A DNA stretch of 64,000 bases from the NCBI RefSeq assembly GCF_000739015.1, contig NZ_JPUG01000065.1, positions 1-64,000 on the forward strand, given 5' to 3'. A program made the position numbers and the translations under genes. Shown piece after piece: positions 8,439 through 18,004 of this stretch. The stretch is from Microvirga sp. BSC39 (GTDB lineage Bacteria > Pseudomonadota > Alphaproteobacteria > Rhizobiales > Beijerinckiaceae). How positions within the stretch are numbered: position 1 is the first letter of the stretch; the number at the start of each line of letters is the position of its first letter. The notes under the pieces are model-generated. The model worked only from the letters and a program-made list of their open reading frames with translations. It had not been told where the DNA came from and searched no databases.

Positions 8439-10155
8439 AGGCTTCTTTTTCTGCGGCTCCGCCCGGATGGGTGACTGCCCCATCCCGTGCGGGACCAACG
8501 GTTTGTGCATATTTCCAAAGATAGCCCGAGGTGGCGCTCGTCTCGCGAGGCTTCCACTGGGCCCGGCGCCGGGTGAGCTCCTCGTCCGAGAGTTCCACGT
8601 CGATGGTGCCGTTAATGGCATCGATTGCGATAATGTCGCCGTCCTTGATGAGCCCAATGGGCCCGCCCACGGCAGCCTCCGGCCCCACATGGCCGATGCA
8701 GAAGCCGCGGGTCGCGCCGGAGAACCGTCCGTCGGTGATGAGCGCGACCTTGTCGCCCATGCCCTGGCCGTAGAGCGCGGCCGTCGTGGACAGCATCTCG
8801 CGCATGCCGGGACCGCCGCGTGGTCCCTCGTAGCGGATCACCAGAACCTCGCCTTCTTCGTACTGACGCTTGGAGACGGCCTCGAAGCAGGCCTCCTCGC
8901 CGTCGAAGCAGCGGGCCGGGCCGCGAAACACCTGGCTTCCGGCGGCCATGCCGGCCACCTTCACGATGGCGCCTTCGGGCGCGAGATTGCCCTTGAGGCC
9001 CACGACGCCGCCCGTGGGTGTGATCGGCGTGTTCGCCGGATAGACCACGTCCTGCTCGTCGTTCCATTTCACGGAAGCGAGGTTCTCGGCCATGGTGCGG
9101 CCGGTGACCGTCATGCAGTCGCCGTGCATGAAGCCGTGATCGAGCAGCGTCTTCATGAGGAGCGGGATGCCGCCGACCTCGAACAGGTCCTTGGCCACAT
9201 AGCGTCCGCCGGGCTTCAGGTCCGCGATGTAGGGCGTACGCTTGAAGATCTCGGCCACGTCGAACAGGTCGAACTTGATTCCCGCCTCATGGGCGATGGC
9301 CGGCAGGTGCAGGGCCGCATTGGTCGAGCCGCCGGAGGCCGCCACCACCGTCGCGGCGTTCTCCAGGGACTTGCGGGTCACGATATCGCGCGGGCGGATG
9401 TTCTTGGCGATCAGGTCCATGATCTGCTCGCCGGCCGCGGCGCAGAACCGGTCGCGGATCTCGTAAGGAGCCGGAGCGCCGGCCGAATACGGCAGCGCAA
9501 GTCCGATGGCCTCGGAGACCGTCGCCATGGTGTTGGCGGTGAACTGCGCCCCGCAGGCGCCGGCGGACGGGCAGGCCACCTGCTCGAGCTCGGTCAGGTC
9601 CTCGTCCGACATCTCGCCGACGGAATGCTTGCCGACCGCCTCGAAGAGATCCTGCACGGTCACCTGGCGACCGCGAAAGGAGCCGGGCAGAATCGACCCG
9701 CCATAGATGAAGATCGACGGCACGTTGAGGCGCACCATGGCCATCATCATGCCCGGCAATGACTTGTCGCAGCCGGCCATGCCCACGAGCGCATCATAGG
9801 AATGGCCCCGGATGGTCAGCTCGACCGAATCCGCGATCACCTCGCGGGACGGGAGCGACGCCTTCATGCCCTGGTGACCCATGGCGATGCCGTCGGTGAC
9901 CGTAATCGTGCAGAACTCGCGCGGGGTGCCGCTGGCCGCCGCCACGCCCTTCTTTACGGCCTGGGCCTGGCGCATGAGGGAGATGTTGCAGGGAGCAGCC
10001 TCGTTCCAGCAGGTGGCGACGCCGACCAGTGGCTGGGCGATCTGCTCCCGGGTCAGGCCCATGGCGTAGAGGTAGGAGCGGTGCGGCGCACGAGCCGGCC
10101 CGACCGTCACGTGACGGCTCGGCAGCTTCGACTTGTCGATCAGGCGCGCATCCAT
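8425..10155 (-). CDS. ilvD: Dihydroxy-acid dehydratase
   Basis: Catalyses dehydration of 2,3-dihydroxy-isovalerate and 2,3-dihydroxy-3-methylvalerate in valine and isoleucine synthesis, using an iron-sulfur cluster. Cluster cysteines are visible in [22 protein letters not shown] and [14 protein letters not shown], and Mg-site residues lie around [12 protein letters not shown]. The C-terminal region [12 protein letters not shown] and [19 protein letters not shown] is characteristic. The length of 576 aa fits the alphaproteobacterial form ([15 protein letters not shown] start). The ATG at 10155 is spaced from AGAAGAG; an earlier GTG at 10164 is less likely. Its stop overlaps the start of the Sel1 gene. 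Confidence 0.97.
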   Translation of the reverse strand: MDARLIDKSKLPSRHVTVGPARAPHRSYLYAMGLTREQIAQPLVGVATCWNEAAPCNISLMRQAQAVKKGVAAASGTPREFCTITVTDGIAMGHQGMKASLPSREVIADSVELTIRGHSYDALVGMAGCDKSLPGMMMAMVRLNVPSIFIYGGSILPGSFRGRQVTVQDLFEAVGKHSVGEMSDEDLTELEQVACPSAGACGAQFTANTMATVSEAIGLALPYSAGAPAPYEIRDRFCAAAGEQIMDLIAKNIRPRDIVTRKSLENAATVVAASGGSTNAALHLPAIAHEAGIKFDLFDVAEIFKRTPYIADLKPGGRYVAKDLFEVGGIPLLMKTLLDHGFMHGDCMTVTGRTMAENLASVKWNDEQDVVYPANTPITPTGGVVGLKGNLAPEGAIVKVAGMAAGSQVFRGPARCFDGEEACFEAVSKRQYEEGEVLVIRYEGPRGGPGMREMLSTTAALYGQGMGDKVALITDGRFSGATRGFCIGHVGPEAAVGGPIGLIKDGDIIAIDAINGTIDVELSDEELTRRRAQWKPRETSATSGYLWKYAQTVGPARDGAVTHPGGAAEKEAYADV

Positions 10156-10526
10156 GGTCCGCACTCTTCTTCACCCGGTTCCCACAAGGAGATCCAAGCT
10201 CTTGGAACTCCCGTGATCTGCCATGTGCCGCACCACCCGTGCAATGACCCTAAGGAAGGATCGGCTCAACAGGCTTAACCTGGATTTGCCCCAGGGTGCC
10301 TTACTGTAAAGCCTTGGTTTAGAAGCACTTTAGCCAGCTTCATAAGGTGCGCTCGGTTTATGGCGGCATCGCGGCGGAGCTTGGGCCAAGGCAGGCAAGA
10401 TGTTGAAGGTTTGAGGGTGTTGCTCGGCCGCAACATTCTTGGGAGGGGATTTCTGTTGGCCCCTTTGCCAAGCCGCTTCACATGGAAGGCATACCGATGG
10501 AATATGCCCGTGCCGCCGTGTAGTGT
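10156..10526. other. 371-bp intergenic region upstream of ilvD
   Basis: Lies between the ilvD start and the stop of the leftward methyltransferase gene. It should contain the ilvD promoter in its left part. Short inverted sequences occur (for example tggatttgccccagggtgcc near 10281), but I cannot identify a leader peptide rich in branched-chain residues, a T-box or a terminator of the attenuation kind. No supported gene is present. Confidence 0.45.
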
Positions 10527-11378
10527 TCAGACTGCCCACGCCCGCATCTGCTCCGACGAGAACCAGATATCCTCGTAAACGGCAACTGCGCTGGCATCAG
10601 GCTCCCGCTCGCTCCTGATCCACAGGGATCGAACGGCGGCAAGGTCCGCCTCGCTCGGCAGGTTCCTACTCGAAGCGGTTTTTCTCGTGCCGCTGCAGGG
10701 GATGAAACCAACCCTCATCAGTGGGTGGGCGCTGAAGCCATTGGCCTGCCGCGTTACCAGAACCGCCGGTCCCCAGCTTTCGTGCGGCTGCCAGGGAAAG
10801 ATCAGCCGCCCGCCGGGATTGAGGGCCCGCAGCCACTCCACATCCGGGGCCGTGACCCCCGCGTTCACATAGACGACATCGGCCTTGGGCAGCACACGCC
10901 CGAAAGCTGATTCAGCATGGATCGCGACGTTTGAACGGCCCTGCAGGTTCCGCCGGGCCTGCGACGCCAAATCGGCCTCGTACTCGAACCCTTCCACGTA
11001 GCCGCCAGGCTCGACGAGCAGAGACAGGATAGCGGTGTAGTAACCCAGCCCAGCGCCGACATGAATCACTGTCTCGCCCGGTTGAGGGCTGACGGTATCG
11101 ATCCACGATGCGTGAAGCGCAGGCTCGCCATTGTTGATGCCACGGTCGCGGTCGATGGCGACAAGAACGTTGCTGTAGATATCAGAGACCTGGCGGGTCT
11201 GCGTCCCGATTCCCATGCTGATCACCGTCCAGGGCGGAGGCGGCAGAAAGCGCTCGCGGGGAATCTGCGCAAAAGCGTTCTCGACCCGGGCGTTCTCTAC
11301 CCCGGCCAAGCGCACGAGTTCGGACGCATAAGAGGTCCGCACCTGGGCGGATTGGTCCTGATCGGCGTGGGTTTCCAT
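10527..11378 (-). CDS. Protein-L-isoaspartate methyltransferase-like SAM methyltransferase, 283 aa
   Basis: Resembles the Pcm family: an N-terminal helical part with FAQIPRERFLPPPPW (typical FxxVPRexFvp), then motif I TVIHVGAGLGYYTAIL, the acidic cofactor residue in VEGFEYEADLA, motif II KADVVYVNAGV, and the post-motif LNPGGRLIFPW. True Pcm has IGTGSGYQ where this has VGAGLGYY, and the C-terminal 80 residues (SGTRKTASSRNLPSEADL...) are extra, so substrate specificity may differ. The family repairs isoaspartyl residues; here the protein is best called a Pcm-like methyltransferase. It is monocistronic and divergent from a small lipoprotein gene. Confidence 0.8.
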   Translation of the reverse strand: METHADQDQSAQVRTSYASELVRLAGVENARVENAFAQIPRERFLPPPPWTVISMGIGTQTRQVSDIYSNVLVAIDRDRGINNGEPALHASWIDTVSPQPGETVIHVGAGLGYYTAILSLLVEPGGYVEGFEYEADLASQARRNLQGRSNVAIHAESAFGRVLPKADVVYVNAGVTAPDVEWLRALNPGGRLIFPWQPHESWGPAVLVTRQANGFSAHPLMRVGFIPCSGTRKTASSRNLPSEADLAAVRSLWIRSEREPDASAVAVYEDIWFSSEQMRAWAV

Positions 11379-11465
11379 GACTTACCGTCACTCTCCTCTC
11401 CGTTCGGAGAGGACATCAGGAATCAAGTCTATGTTAAGTAAATGGCGCTTCTCAGGGATATGCCA

Positions 11466-11870
11466 ATGGCAATTCAGCGCCTTCCTTCCTTAGGGTTTCT
11501 TGCACTGCTTCCGCTCGTCGCAGCCTGCAATCAGACAACAGCCTCCCCTCCTGCCGCCCCTGCGGTGGATCCAAATGCTATGGGATCCGGCGTGCATGCC
11601 GCCTTGGCAGACGTGCAGGTCACGCGCGAAAGGCACGACTCTCAAGCGGCCGGGATGGCCGTCATGAGCTTCTTCGATCCGATCGGCATCACGGACCTTG
11701 CCGAACCTGCCATGGAGGCGGAGCACCGCCGGGAACTCGACGAGAAGTACCGCCGCGTGGAAGAAGAGGTTCGCAAGACCGTTGCTGAAGCGGAAGCCAT
11801 CAAGGCGCAGAACCAAGCGGGCGCAAATAACTCGAACGCGCGTAGACGCGCACGTCGAGAAGCTGAATAG
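11466..11870 (+). CDS. Small lipoprotein, 134 aa
   Basis: Starts MAIQRLPSLGFLALLPLVAA with Cys at residue 21 (lipobox LVAAC), so it should be lipidated and membrane-anchored. After a Pro/Ala linker there is a middle part (GSGVHAALADVQVTRERHDS) and a hydrophobic turn MSFFDPIGITDLAEPAME. The protein ends in a strongly charged helix with coiled-coil character and a basic tail (NARRRARREAE). ATGs exist at 11442, 11460 and 11466; CAGGGAT is best placed for 11466. Family not recognised. It faces away from the methyltransferase gene, with a short intergenic promoter region. Confidence 0.7.
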   Translation: MAIQRLPSLGFLALLPLVAACNQTTASPPAAPAVDPNAMGSGVHAALADVQVTRERHDSQAAGMAVMSFFDPIGITDLAEPAMEAEHRRELDEKYRRVEEEVRKTVAEAEAIKAQNQAGANNSNARRRARREAE

Positions 11871-11918
11871 GAAATATACCTGATCCTGGAGCGTTCCACC
11901 ATGAAGTGGGGCTCAGTC

Positions 11919-13526
11919 CTACATCCTGAACACGCCGAACTTCGTTTCCTGTACAGGAGCGTTGAGGGCGGCCGAGAACGCCAGTGCCAGCACGCGGCGC
12001 GTTTCCGAGGGCAGGATGATGCCGTCGTCCCATAAGCGGGCGGTCGCATAGTACGGGGAGCCCTCCTCCTCGTACTTGTTGCGGATCGGTGCCTTGAAGG
12101 ACTCTTCCTCGTCGGCACTCCAGGACTTTCCTTCGGCCTCGATGTTGTCGCGCCGCACGGTGGCGAGAACGCTCGCCGCCTGCTCGCCGCCCATCACCGA
12201 GATGCGGGAATTCGGCCAGGTGAAGAGAAAGCGCGGAGAGTACGCACGTCCGCACATGCCGTAATTGCCGGCGCCGAACGAGCCGCCGACCAGGAGCGTG
12301 ATCTTCGGCACCTGGGCGCAGGCCACGGCGGTGACGAGCTTCGCGCCGTCCTTGGCGATGCCGCCTGCCTCGTACTGGCGACCGACCATGAAGCCGGAGA
12401 TATTCTGCAGGAAGAGCAGCGGGATACGCCGCTGGCAGCACAGTTCGATGAAATGCGCGCCCTTCTGGGCGCTCTCCGAGAACAGGATGCCGTTGTTGGC
12501 GATGATGCCGACCGGCATGCCCCACAGCCGGGCGAAGCCCGTCACCAGGGTGGTGCCGTAGAGGCGCTTGAACTCGTCGAACTCGGAGCCGTCCACGAGG
12601 CGGGCGATCACCTCGCGGATGTCGTACTGCTTCTTGAGGTCGGTGGGCACGATCGCATCGAGGTCATCGATGGAATACCTGGGCTCCACCGGGTCGGCGA
12701 TGTCGATGTCGATGCTCTTGCGGGTGTTGAGCGTGCCGACGATGCGGCGCACGATGGCGAGGGCATGGACGTCGTCGGTGGCGTAGTGATCCGCCACGCC
12801 GGATTGGCGGGCATGCACGTCCGCGCCGCCGAGATCCTCCGCTGAGACCACCTCGCCGGTGGCTGCCTTCACCAGGGGCGGACCGCCGAGGAAGATGGTG
12901 CCCTGGCGGCGCACGATGACCGTCTCGTCCGACATGGCCGGCACATAGGCGCCGCCCGCCGTGCAGGAGCCCATCACACAGGCGATCTGCGGGATGCCGA
13001 GCGAGGACAGGGTCGCCTGGTTGTAGAAGATGCGGCCGAAATGGTCGCGGTCGGGAAAGACTTCCGTCTGGTGCGGCAGGTTCGCGCCGCCGGAATCGAC
13101 CAGATAGATGCAGGGCAGACGGTTCTCGCGCGCCACTTCCTGGGCGCGCAGGTGCTTCTTCACCGTCATCGGGTAGTAGGTGCCGCCCTTGATGGTCGAA
13201 TCGTTGCAGACGATCATGACCTCGCGACCTTCGACCCGGCCGATGCCGGTGATGATCCCGGCGCCGTGGATCGCGTCCTCATACATGCCGTGAGCCGCAA
13301 GAGAGCCAAGCTCCAGGAAAGGTGCTCCGGGATCGAGCAGGCGCATCACGCGCTCTCGGGGCAGCAGCTTGCCGCGGGCGAGGTGCCGTTCCCGCGCCTT
13401 TGCGGGCCCGCCTTCCGACACAGCCCGCCGCTTGGCCTGGAGATCCAGGGCGAGCTCGGCCCAGGCGGCGCGGTTCGCCCGCGCGGCGTCCGATGTCAGG
13501 TCGGCAGAGGTGGCGATGACGGGCAC
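11919..13526 (-). CDS. mccB: Methylcrotonyl-CoA carboxylase beta subunit (carboxyltransferase)
   Basis: Carboxyltransferase subunit of the biotin enzyme that carboxylates 3-methylcrotonyl-CoA in leucine breakdown. The 535-aa length and the text [58 protein letters not shown] and [20 protein letters not shown] follow MCC-beta more closely than propionyl-CoA carboxylase. The second crotonase-like half has [20 protein letters not shown] and [20 protein letters not shown]. The start is GTG with AGGGAGACC upstream. The biotin-carrying alpha subunit is not adjacent and I do not see a second candidate in this window. Isovaleryl-CoA dehydrogenase, the preceding step, lies about 4.5 kb away on the other strand. 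Confidence 0.9.
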   Translation of the reverse strand: MPVIATSADLTSDAARANRAAWAELALDLQAKRRAVSEGGPAKARERHLARGKLLPRERVMRLLDPGAPFLELGSLAAHGMYEDAIHGAGIITGIGRVEGREVMIVCNDSTIKGGTYYPMTVKKHLRAQEVARENRLPCIYLVDSGGANLPHQTEVFPDRDHFGRIFYNQATLSSLGIPQIACVMGSCTAGGAYVPAMSDETVIVRRQGTIFLGGPPLVKAATGEVVSAEDLGGADVHARQSGVADHYATDDVHALAIVRRIVGTLNTRKSIDIDIADPVEPRYSIDDLDAIVPTDLKKQYDIREVIARLVDGSEFDEFKRLYGTTLVTGFARLWGMPVGIIANNGILFSESAQKGAHFIELCCQRRIPLLFLQNISGFMVGRQYEAGGIAKDGAKLVTAVACAQVPKITLLVGGSFGAGNYGMCGRAYSPRFLFTWPNSRISVMGGEQAASVLATVRRDNIEAEGKSWSADEEESFKAPIRNKYEEEGSPYYATARLWDDGIILPSETRRVLALAFSAALNAPVQETKFGVFRM

Positions 13527-13644
13527 GGCGTCGGTCTCCCTGGTTCTTGGGTTTTGGCTCCTGCCCGGCGCAAGCCGGAGGGCTTTACCGCTCAGTAGCT
13601 AGAACCGGGGAGCCTGCGCAACTGGGACTTGGGAGGTTCAGGCC

Positions 13645-14022
13645 TCAGCCCTTGGCCTGAATGACCGCTTCCCGCCGGATGACGCCCGATCCGCAGTGAT
13701 AGGCGATGCCGCGCACCAGAGACCAATCCTGGGAGACCTGCTGCAGGTAGAGATGCGTGCCGCCAAGGGCGACGGTGGCCTGCAGCATGTCGTCGGTGGC
13801 GCGGCCGAAGGTGGACCTGCCGAGCGTCACGCCGAAGCCGACATTGACCTGCGTGTGCGTTCCGGGCGTGGTGGGGGTCACCGGGCTCACCTCACCAAGA
13901 CGCGTGCAAGCACGGACATCCACCGGCGAATCGACGATCTTCACGAGTTCCGTCGGCTCGGGCCGGTAGGCGCAGGCCGAAGCGGCCAGGGCGACGAGGG
14001 AGGCAAGGAGGGCACGTTGCAT
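13645..14022 (-). CDS. Lipoprotein, DUF4156-like, 125 aa
   Basis: Signal sequence MQRALLASLVALAASACAYR has a lipobox (AASAC, Cys at 17). The mature part has two cysteines, one in VRACTRLGEVSP and one in AYHCGSGV, which resembles the DUF4156/RcsF-like pattern of C..LG.V followed by a region reading ATVALGGTHLYLQQ. In related envelope lipoproteins such cysteines form a disulfide. Family membership is by pattern only. The gene is alone between mccB and lipB, all on the minus strand. Confidence 0.7.
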   Translation of the reverse strand: MQRALLASLVALAASACAYRPEPTELVKIVDSPVDVRACTRLGEVSPVTPTTPGTHTQVNVGFGVTLGRSTFGRATDDMLQATVALGGTHLYLQQVSQDWSLVRGIAYHCGSGVIRREAVIQAKG

Positions 14023-14111
14023 GGAAGTTCCGCCAATGATCAGCCGTTTGCCCCAGCTTAGAGCATGAAGCCGCGTTGAGGAGAAGCCTTGCCGTATGGA
14101 AGGCGAAAATC

Positions 14112-14846
14112 CTAGGCGGCGTGGCTCGGGAGCAACGGTGCGTCGACCCGCACGGTCGGCCCGAAGATCTCCTCGAACGCCGTCCGCATGACTGAATCGA
14201 CTTCCGGCAGGGTCACGGGAATGCCGAGATCGACGAGGCTCGTGACCCCGTGCTGGGTCACGCCGCAGGGCACGATGCCCGAGAAATGGGAGAGATCCGG
14301 CTCCACATTGAGGCTGATGCCGTGGAAGGTGGCCCAGCGGCGCACTCGGATGCCGATGGCGGCGATCTTGTCCTCCGCGGCTTCCCCCTTGTCTGGCCGG
14401 CGGACCCAGACTCCGACCCGATCCTCCCGCCGCTCGCCGCGAACATTGAAGCCATCCAGAGTCGCGATAATCCAGGCCTCCAGGGCGGCCACATAGCGGC
14501 GCAGGTCAGGCGCCCGGCGCTTGAGATCGAGCATTACATAGGCGACCCGCTGACCCGGACCGTGATAGGTGTACTGCCCTCCCCGGCCCGTCTGGTGAAC
14601 CGGGAAGCGGTCGGGATCCACGAGGTCCGCGGCATCGGCCGAGGTGCCGGCCGTGTAGAGCGGCGGATGCTCCAGCAGCCAGACCATCTCGCGGGCCTGG
14701 CCGGCCGCAATCGCCTTGGCCCGGGCCTCCATGAAGGCCACGGCCGCCTCATAGCCGACGAGGGCGTCCGTAATGGCCCATTCCACCGGTTCGGAGCCGC
14801 TCTCGGCATGGAACTGAACGGCCAGGCTGTCTCGCAGGTTCGACAC
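14112..14846 (-). CDS. lipB: Octanoyltransferase LipB
   Basis: Transfers octanoyl groups from acyl carrier protein to lipoyl domains of 2-oxoacid dehydrogenases and the glycine cleavage H protein. Key features are [34 protein letters not shown] (substrate pocket), Lys160 in [13 protein letters not shown], and the acyl-thioester Cys194 in [13 protein letters not shown]. The 244-aa length fits the alphaproteobacterial form. The start codon is GTG with AAGGTGA 6 nt before it. No lipA is adjacent. Confidence 0.96.
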   Translation of the reverse strand: MSNLRDSLAVQFHAESGSEPVEWAITDALVGYEAAVAFMEARAKAIAAGQAREMVWLLEHPPLYTAGTSADAADLVDPDRFPVHQTGRGGQYTYHGPGQRVAYVMLDLKRRAPDLRRYVAALEAWIIATLDGFNVRGERREDRVGVWVRRPDKGEAAEDKIAAIGIRVRRWATFHGISLNVEPDLSHFSGIVPCGVTQHGVTSLVDLGIPVTLPEVDSVMRTAFEEIFGPTVRVDAPLLPSHAA

Positions 14847-15099
14847 CGATTCACCTTGAATTTTCTAGAATCCAGAACGGCAGGCGTCCTGATCCTTGAG
14901 GGAGCGAGGGTCTGCTCCTGCGCCCATTGAGTTTGGGCTTATATAGTCGTTCCAGAGGCTTATCGCCTATCCCCTCCGTCGTCGCCCGAGACATGCACGC
15001 CCTTCAATCGCCGCAAGCTCCACGGAAGGGGTTGCAGCGGTCCGATCGTTCTGCTAGAGCGACCACCTCTTCAGGAAAACCCTTCCTGAAACCGAGTTC

Positions 15100-15184
15100 G
15101 CGGTCATGGCGGAATTGGTAGACGCACTACCTTGAGGTGGTAGCGGGGAGACCCGTGGAGGTTCGAGTCCTCTTGACCGCACCA
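15100..15184 (+). tRNA. tRNA-Leu(GAG)
   Basis: An 85-nt class II tRNA with encoded CCA. The acceptor stem is gcggtca / tgaccgc. The anticodon arm is ctacc-ttGAGgt-ggtag, giving anticodon GAG for CUC/CUU codons. The long variable arm (cggggagacccg) and the D-loop ggaattggta are typical of tRNA-Leu. A strong terminator follows. Confidence 0.96.
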
Positions 15185-15214
15185 ACTTTCAGCACATCTC
15201 GTGCTGAAAACATA

Positions 15215-15239
15215 AAGGCCCCTCACCGGGGCCTTTTTT
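15215..15239 (+). terminator. Intrinsic terminator after tRNA-Leu
   Basis: Stem ggcccc / ggggcc with flanking A-T pairs and loop tcacc, then six T residues. It lies 30 bp past the tRNA end. A smaller hairpin (ttcagcac / gtgctgaa) sits between the two. Confidence 0.88.
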
Positions 15240-15372
15240 GTTGACCTCAGCTGCTCCGGCTCCTGAGGGCAGGAACGGCCGACAAGCGATATTCCGAGAA
15301 AGCCTTTGGGGCGCATTGCGCTGACTGGCGCAGGCACCTAAAAGGCCGGCAACCCACTCCCGAGGACGGCTC

Positions 15373-16797
15373 ATGCAGGAAGTCGAAGACAAGACGCTGC
15401 TTCCGACCCCCGATGGGTCTATGCCGGTTACACCGGCATTCCGGGACGAGGAAGGCGAACTCAATCCGGAATTCCTGGCCGCCGCCGCCGATGCCATTGA
15501 GGCCTCGGACGCGGATCTGCTGCAGCAACTGGTGGAGGACTTCCACGAATCCGAGATGGGCGATCTGCTCGAGGCTCTGGCGCCCGAGCACCGCCACCGG
15601 CTGATCGAGCTCCTCGGCTCCTCGTTCGATTTCGCGGCGCTGACCGAGGTGGACGAGGCCGTCCGCGAGGAGATCCTTGAGGAGCTGGAGACAGCCACCG
15701 TCGCCGAGGGCGTGCGCGAACTCGATTCAGATGATGCCATCACCATTCTCGAGAGCCTCCCGGAAGACGAACAGGCGGAGGTTCTCGACCAGCTTCCCGC
15801 CATCGAGCGCGTGGCGCTCCAACGCTCCCTCGACTACCCGGAAGACAGCGCTGGCCGGCGCATGCAGACCGAGTTCATCGCAGTGCCTCCGTTCTGGACG
15901 GTGGGGCAGACGATCGACTTCATGCGCGAGACGGAGGATCTGCCGGAGACCTTCTACGAGATCTTCGTCATCGACCCCGCGGCCCACCTGCTCGGAGCGG
16001 TGCCCCTGGACAAGCTCCTGCGCTCCAAGCGCCCGGTCACCATCCAGGAGATCATGAACGACGAGCCGGACCGGGTGGAGGCCACCCAGCATCAGGAGGA
16101 GGTGGCCCGCCTGTTCGAGCGCTACAACCTCGTCTCGGCCGCCGTGGTGGACGAGGGAGGCCGGCTTGTCGGCACCATCCTCGTCGACGACATCGTGGAC
16201 GTGCTGGAGGAGGAAGCCGATGCCGACATCAAGCAGCTCGGCGGCGTGAAATCGGACGAAGAGCTCTCCGATACGATCCTCTACATCCAGAGAAGCCGCT
16301 TCCCCTGGCTCTTCGCCAACATGTGCACGGCGCTGATCGCCTCCAGCATCATTCGCCTCTTCGAGGGTTCGCTGCAGCAGATGGTTGCGCTCGCCATCCT
16401 CATGCCTATCGTAGCCTCCATGGGAGGCAATGCGGGCACGCAGACCATGACGGTGGCGGTCCGGGCGCTGGCCACCCGGGAGCTGGGGCGCTCCAATGCC
16501 TGGCGCATCATCCGCCGCGAGGGAGCCGTCGGCCTGCTCAACGGCATGGCCTTCGCCATCATCATGGGTGTCCTGGCGGGGCTCTGGTTCGAATCGCCGG
16601 AACTCGGCCTCGTGATCGGACTGGCCCTGATCACGGTCCTGTTCTTTGCGGCGCTCGGCGGCATCTTCGTGCCTCTCACCCTCAACCGGATGGGCGTGGA
16701 CCCTGCCGTCTCGTCCGGCCCCTTCGTCACCAGCATCACGGACATCGTCGGCTTCTTCGCCTTTTTAGGCATCGCAACCGCCTGGTTTAACTTGTAA
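15373..16797 (+). CDS. mgtE: Magnesium transporter MgtE
   Basis: Mg2+ channel of the inner membrane. The order of domains is standard: an acidic N-terminal MgtE_N superhelix (about residues 30-150, with LLEALAPEHRHRLIELLG and ILESLPEDEQAEVLDQLP), two CBS domains (about 155-280, with VPPFWTVGQTIDFMRE and FERYNLVSAAVVDEGGRLVG), then the membrane domain from about 310 with five hydrophobic helices. The conserved pore text MPIVASMGGNAGTQTMTVAV and GIFVPLTLNRMGVDPAVSSG is present. The 474-aa length is normal. I looked for an M-box riboswitch in the 130 bp upstream and did not see one. Confidence 0.96.
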   Translation: MQEVEDKTLLPTPDGSMPVTPAFRDEEGELNPEFLAAAADAIEASDADLLQQLVEDFHESEMGDLLEALAPEHRHRLIELLGSSFDFAALTEVDEAVREEILEELETATVAEGVRELDSDDAITILESLPEDEQAEVLDQLPAIERVALQRSLDYPEDSAGRRMQTEFIAVPPFWTVGQTIDFMRETEDLPETFYEIFVIDPAAHLLGAVPLDKLLRSKRPVTIQEIMNDEPDRVEATQHQEEVARLFERYNLVSAAVVDEGGRLVGTILVDDIVDVLEEEADADIKQLGGVKSDEELSDTILYIQRSRFPWLFANMCTALIASSIIRLFEGSLQQMVALAILMPIVASMGGNAGTQTMTVAVRALATRELGRSNAWRIIRREGAVGLLNGMAFAIIMGVLAGLWFESPELGLVIGLALITVLFFAALGGIFVPLTLNRMGVDPAVSSGPFVTSITDIVGFFAFLGIATAWFNL

Positions 16798-16887
16798 GCT
16801 TGTTTCGCGTCCGTGTCGTAAGGGCCTGTTAACGCTCTTGCGTCATCCCTGGTGTGATCCAGTCCTGCGTACAATACAGTTGAACCG

Positions 16888-17790
16888 ATGAAGACTCGCC
16901 GCCGCTCCCCCAGCCGTTCCAAGAACTCTGGCCTGACGACGTTCGTTAGGGTCGCTCGGTTCGGCGCGCTTGCCGCCATGGCCTTGGGCCTTGCCTCCTG
17001 CGCCATCGCCCCCTCCTCGTCCAGCCGCTACCCGGCCAAGAGCGATGCCCGTCCGCACGAAGGCGTCGCCACCGCTCACCGGCTGCCGATCCACGGCGTC
17101 GACATCTCGAAATGGCAGGGTGACGTGGACTGGGCGTCCCTGCGCCAGGCCGGCACCAAGTTCGCCTTTATCAAGGCGACCGAGGGCGGCGACCACATCG
17201 ACAGCAAATTTCATGAGAACTGGCAGGCTGCCAGACGGGCAGGCGTTCCGCGCGGCGCCTACCATTTCGTCTATTGGTGCCGCCCGGCCCACGAGCAGGC
17301 GGCCTGGTTCAAGAAGAACGTGCCGGCGGACCCGGACGCCCTCCCCCCGGTGCTCGACGTGGAGTGGAACGGCCAGTCGGTGAACTGCCCGAAGAAGGTT
17401 CCGCGCGAGCAGGCCCTCGCCATGATCGACCTGATGCTGCGCGAGATGGAGGCCCACACGGGCAAGCGGCCGATCATCTACACCGACATCACCTTCCATA
17501 AGGAGATCCTGGAGGGCGAGTTCAACGACCATCCCTACTGGATCCGCAGCACGGCGGCCGAGCCCCACGTGCGCTACAACAACCGCCGCTGGACCTTCTG
17601 GCAGTTCACCACCACGGGTCGTGTGCCCGGCGTGAAGGGTGACGTGGACCGCAACGCCTTCTACGGCACGGACAACCAGTGGCGCATGTTCGTCGCGAGC
17701 GCCTGCGACCCGCGCGACCACGGCCGGCTCAAGCCGCAGGGCATCTGCCGCGACATGGACGCGGTGCAGACGGCGAGCATCGACGAATAA
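16888..17790 (+). CDS. GH25 muramidase-like lipoprotein
   Basis: Glycoside hydrolase family 25 (Chalaropsis-type lysozyme fold) predicted to cleave peptidoglycan. A basic N-terminus (MKTRRRSPSRSKNSG) leads to a hydrophobic stretch and a lipobox ending LASC (Cys at 38). The catalytic domain shows HGVDISKWQGDVDW (first catalytic Asp), FAFIKATEGG, GAYHFVYW, VLDVEWNG (acidic pair DVE), RPIIYTDITF and WTFWQFT, all GH25 hallmarks. Residues 190-195 (SVNCPKKV) and the C-terminal ACDPRDHGRLKPQGICRD add cysteines likely to form disulfides. Chromosomal GH25 lipoproteins may be self-hydrolases; there is no phage context here. Confidence 0.92.
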   Translation: MKTRRRSPSRSKNSGLTTFVRVARFGALAAMALGLASCAIAPSSSSRYPAKSDARPHEGVATAHRLPIHGVDISKWQGDVDWASLRQAGTKFAFIKATEGGDHIDSKFHENWQAARRAGVPRGAYHFVYWCRPAHEQAAWFKKNVPADPDALPPVLDVEWNGQSVNCPKKVPREQALAMIDLMLREMEAHTGKRPIIYTDITFHKEILEGEFNDHPYWIRSTAAEPHVRYNNRRWTFWQFTTTGRVPGVKGDVDRNAFYGTDNQWRMFVASACDPRDHGRLKPQGICRDMDAVQTASIDE

Positions 17791-17812
17791 GGCTCCAACC
17801 GGACGAAGTTCA

Positions 17813-17846
17813 GGCTCCCCACGGATCGTGCGGGAGCCTTTTCTTT
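17813..17846 (+). terminator. Intrinsic terminator after GH25 gene
   Basis: Stem ggctccc / gggagcc with a 12-nt loop, followed by ttttctttt, 23 bp after the stop codon. Confidence 0.82.
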
Positions 17847-18004
17847 TGCGAGCCAAGGCCAGTTACCGGTCGGGCCGTGACACCGCCTCACTTTTCTTGA
17901 TGCCTTGGCCTTGATAAGGGCAGCATTGCTGACCAAAATGAGCCGCGAAAAAAAACCATCCATCGCGTACCCTTCCGGGTCACGAATGGAACGGGGAGGA
18001 ATCA

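Noticed and set aside
8410-9762. 450-codon plus-strand frame opposite ilvD
   Set aside because: Antisense to an unmistakable ilvD; composition (many His, Arg, Gly) is typical of a shadow frame in GC-rich DNA.
10360-10578. Possible small gene upstream of ilvD
   Set aside because: No ribosome binding site, runs into the 3' end of the methyltransferase gene and has no protein-like pattern.
15241-15372. Possible magnesium riboswitch before mgtE
   Set aside because: I looked for M-box or other conserved elements and found only a short hairpin (cctcagctgctccggctcctgagg-like), not enough for a call.
16888-17790. GH25 enzyme as a sign of prophage
   Set aside because: No holin, tail or integrase genes are nearby, and the protein is a lipoprotein, which fits a host envelope enzyme.
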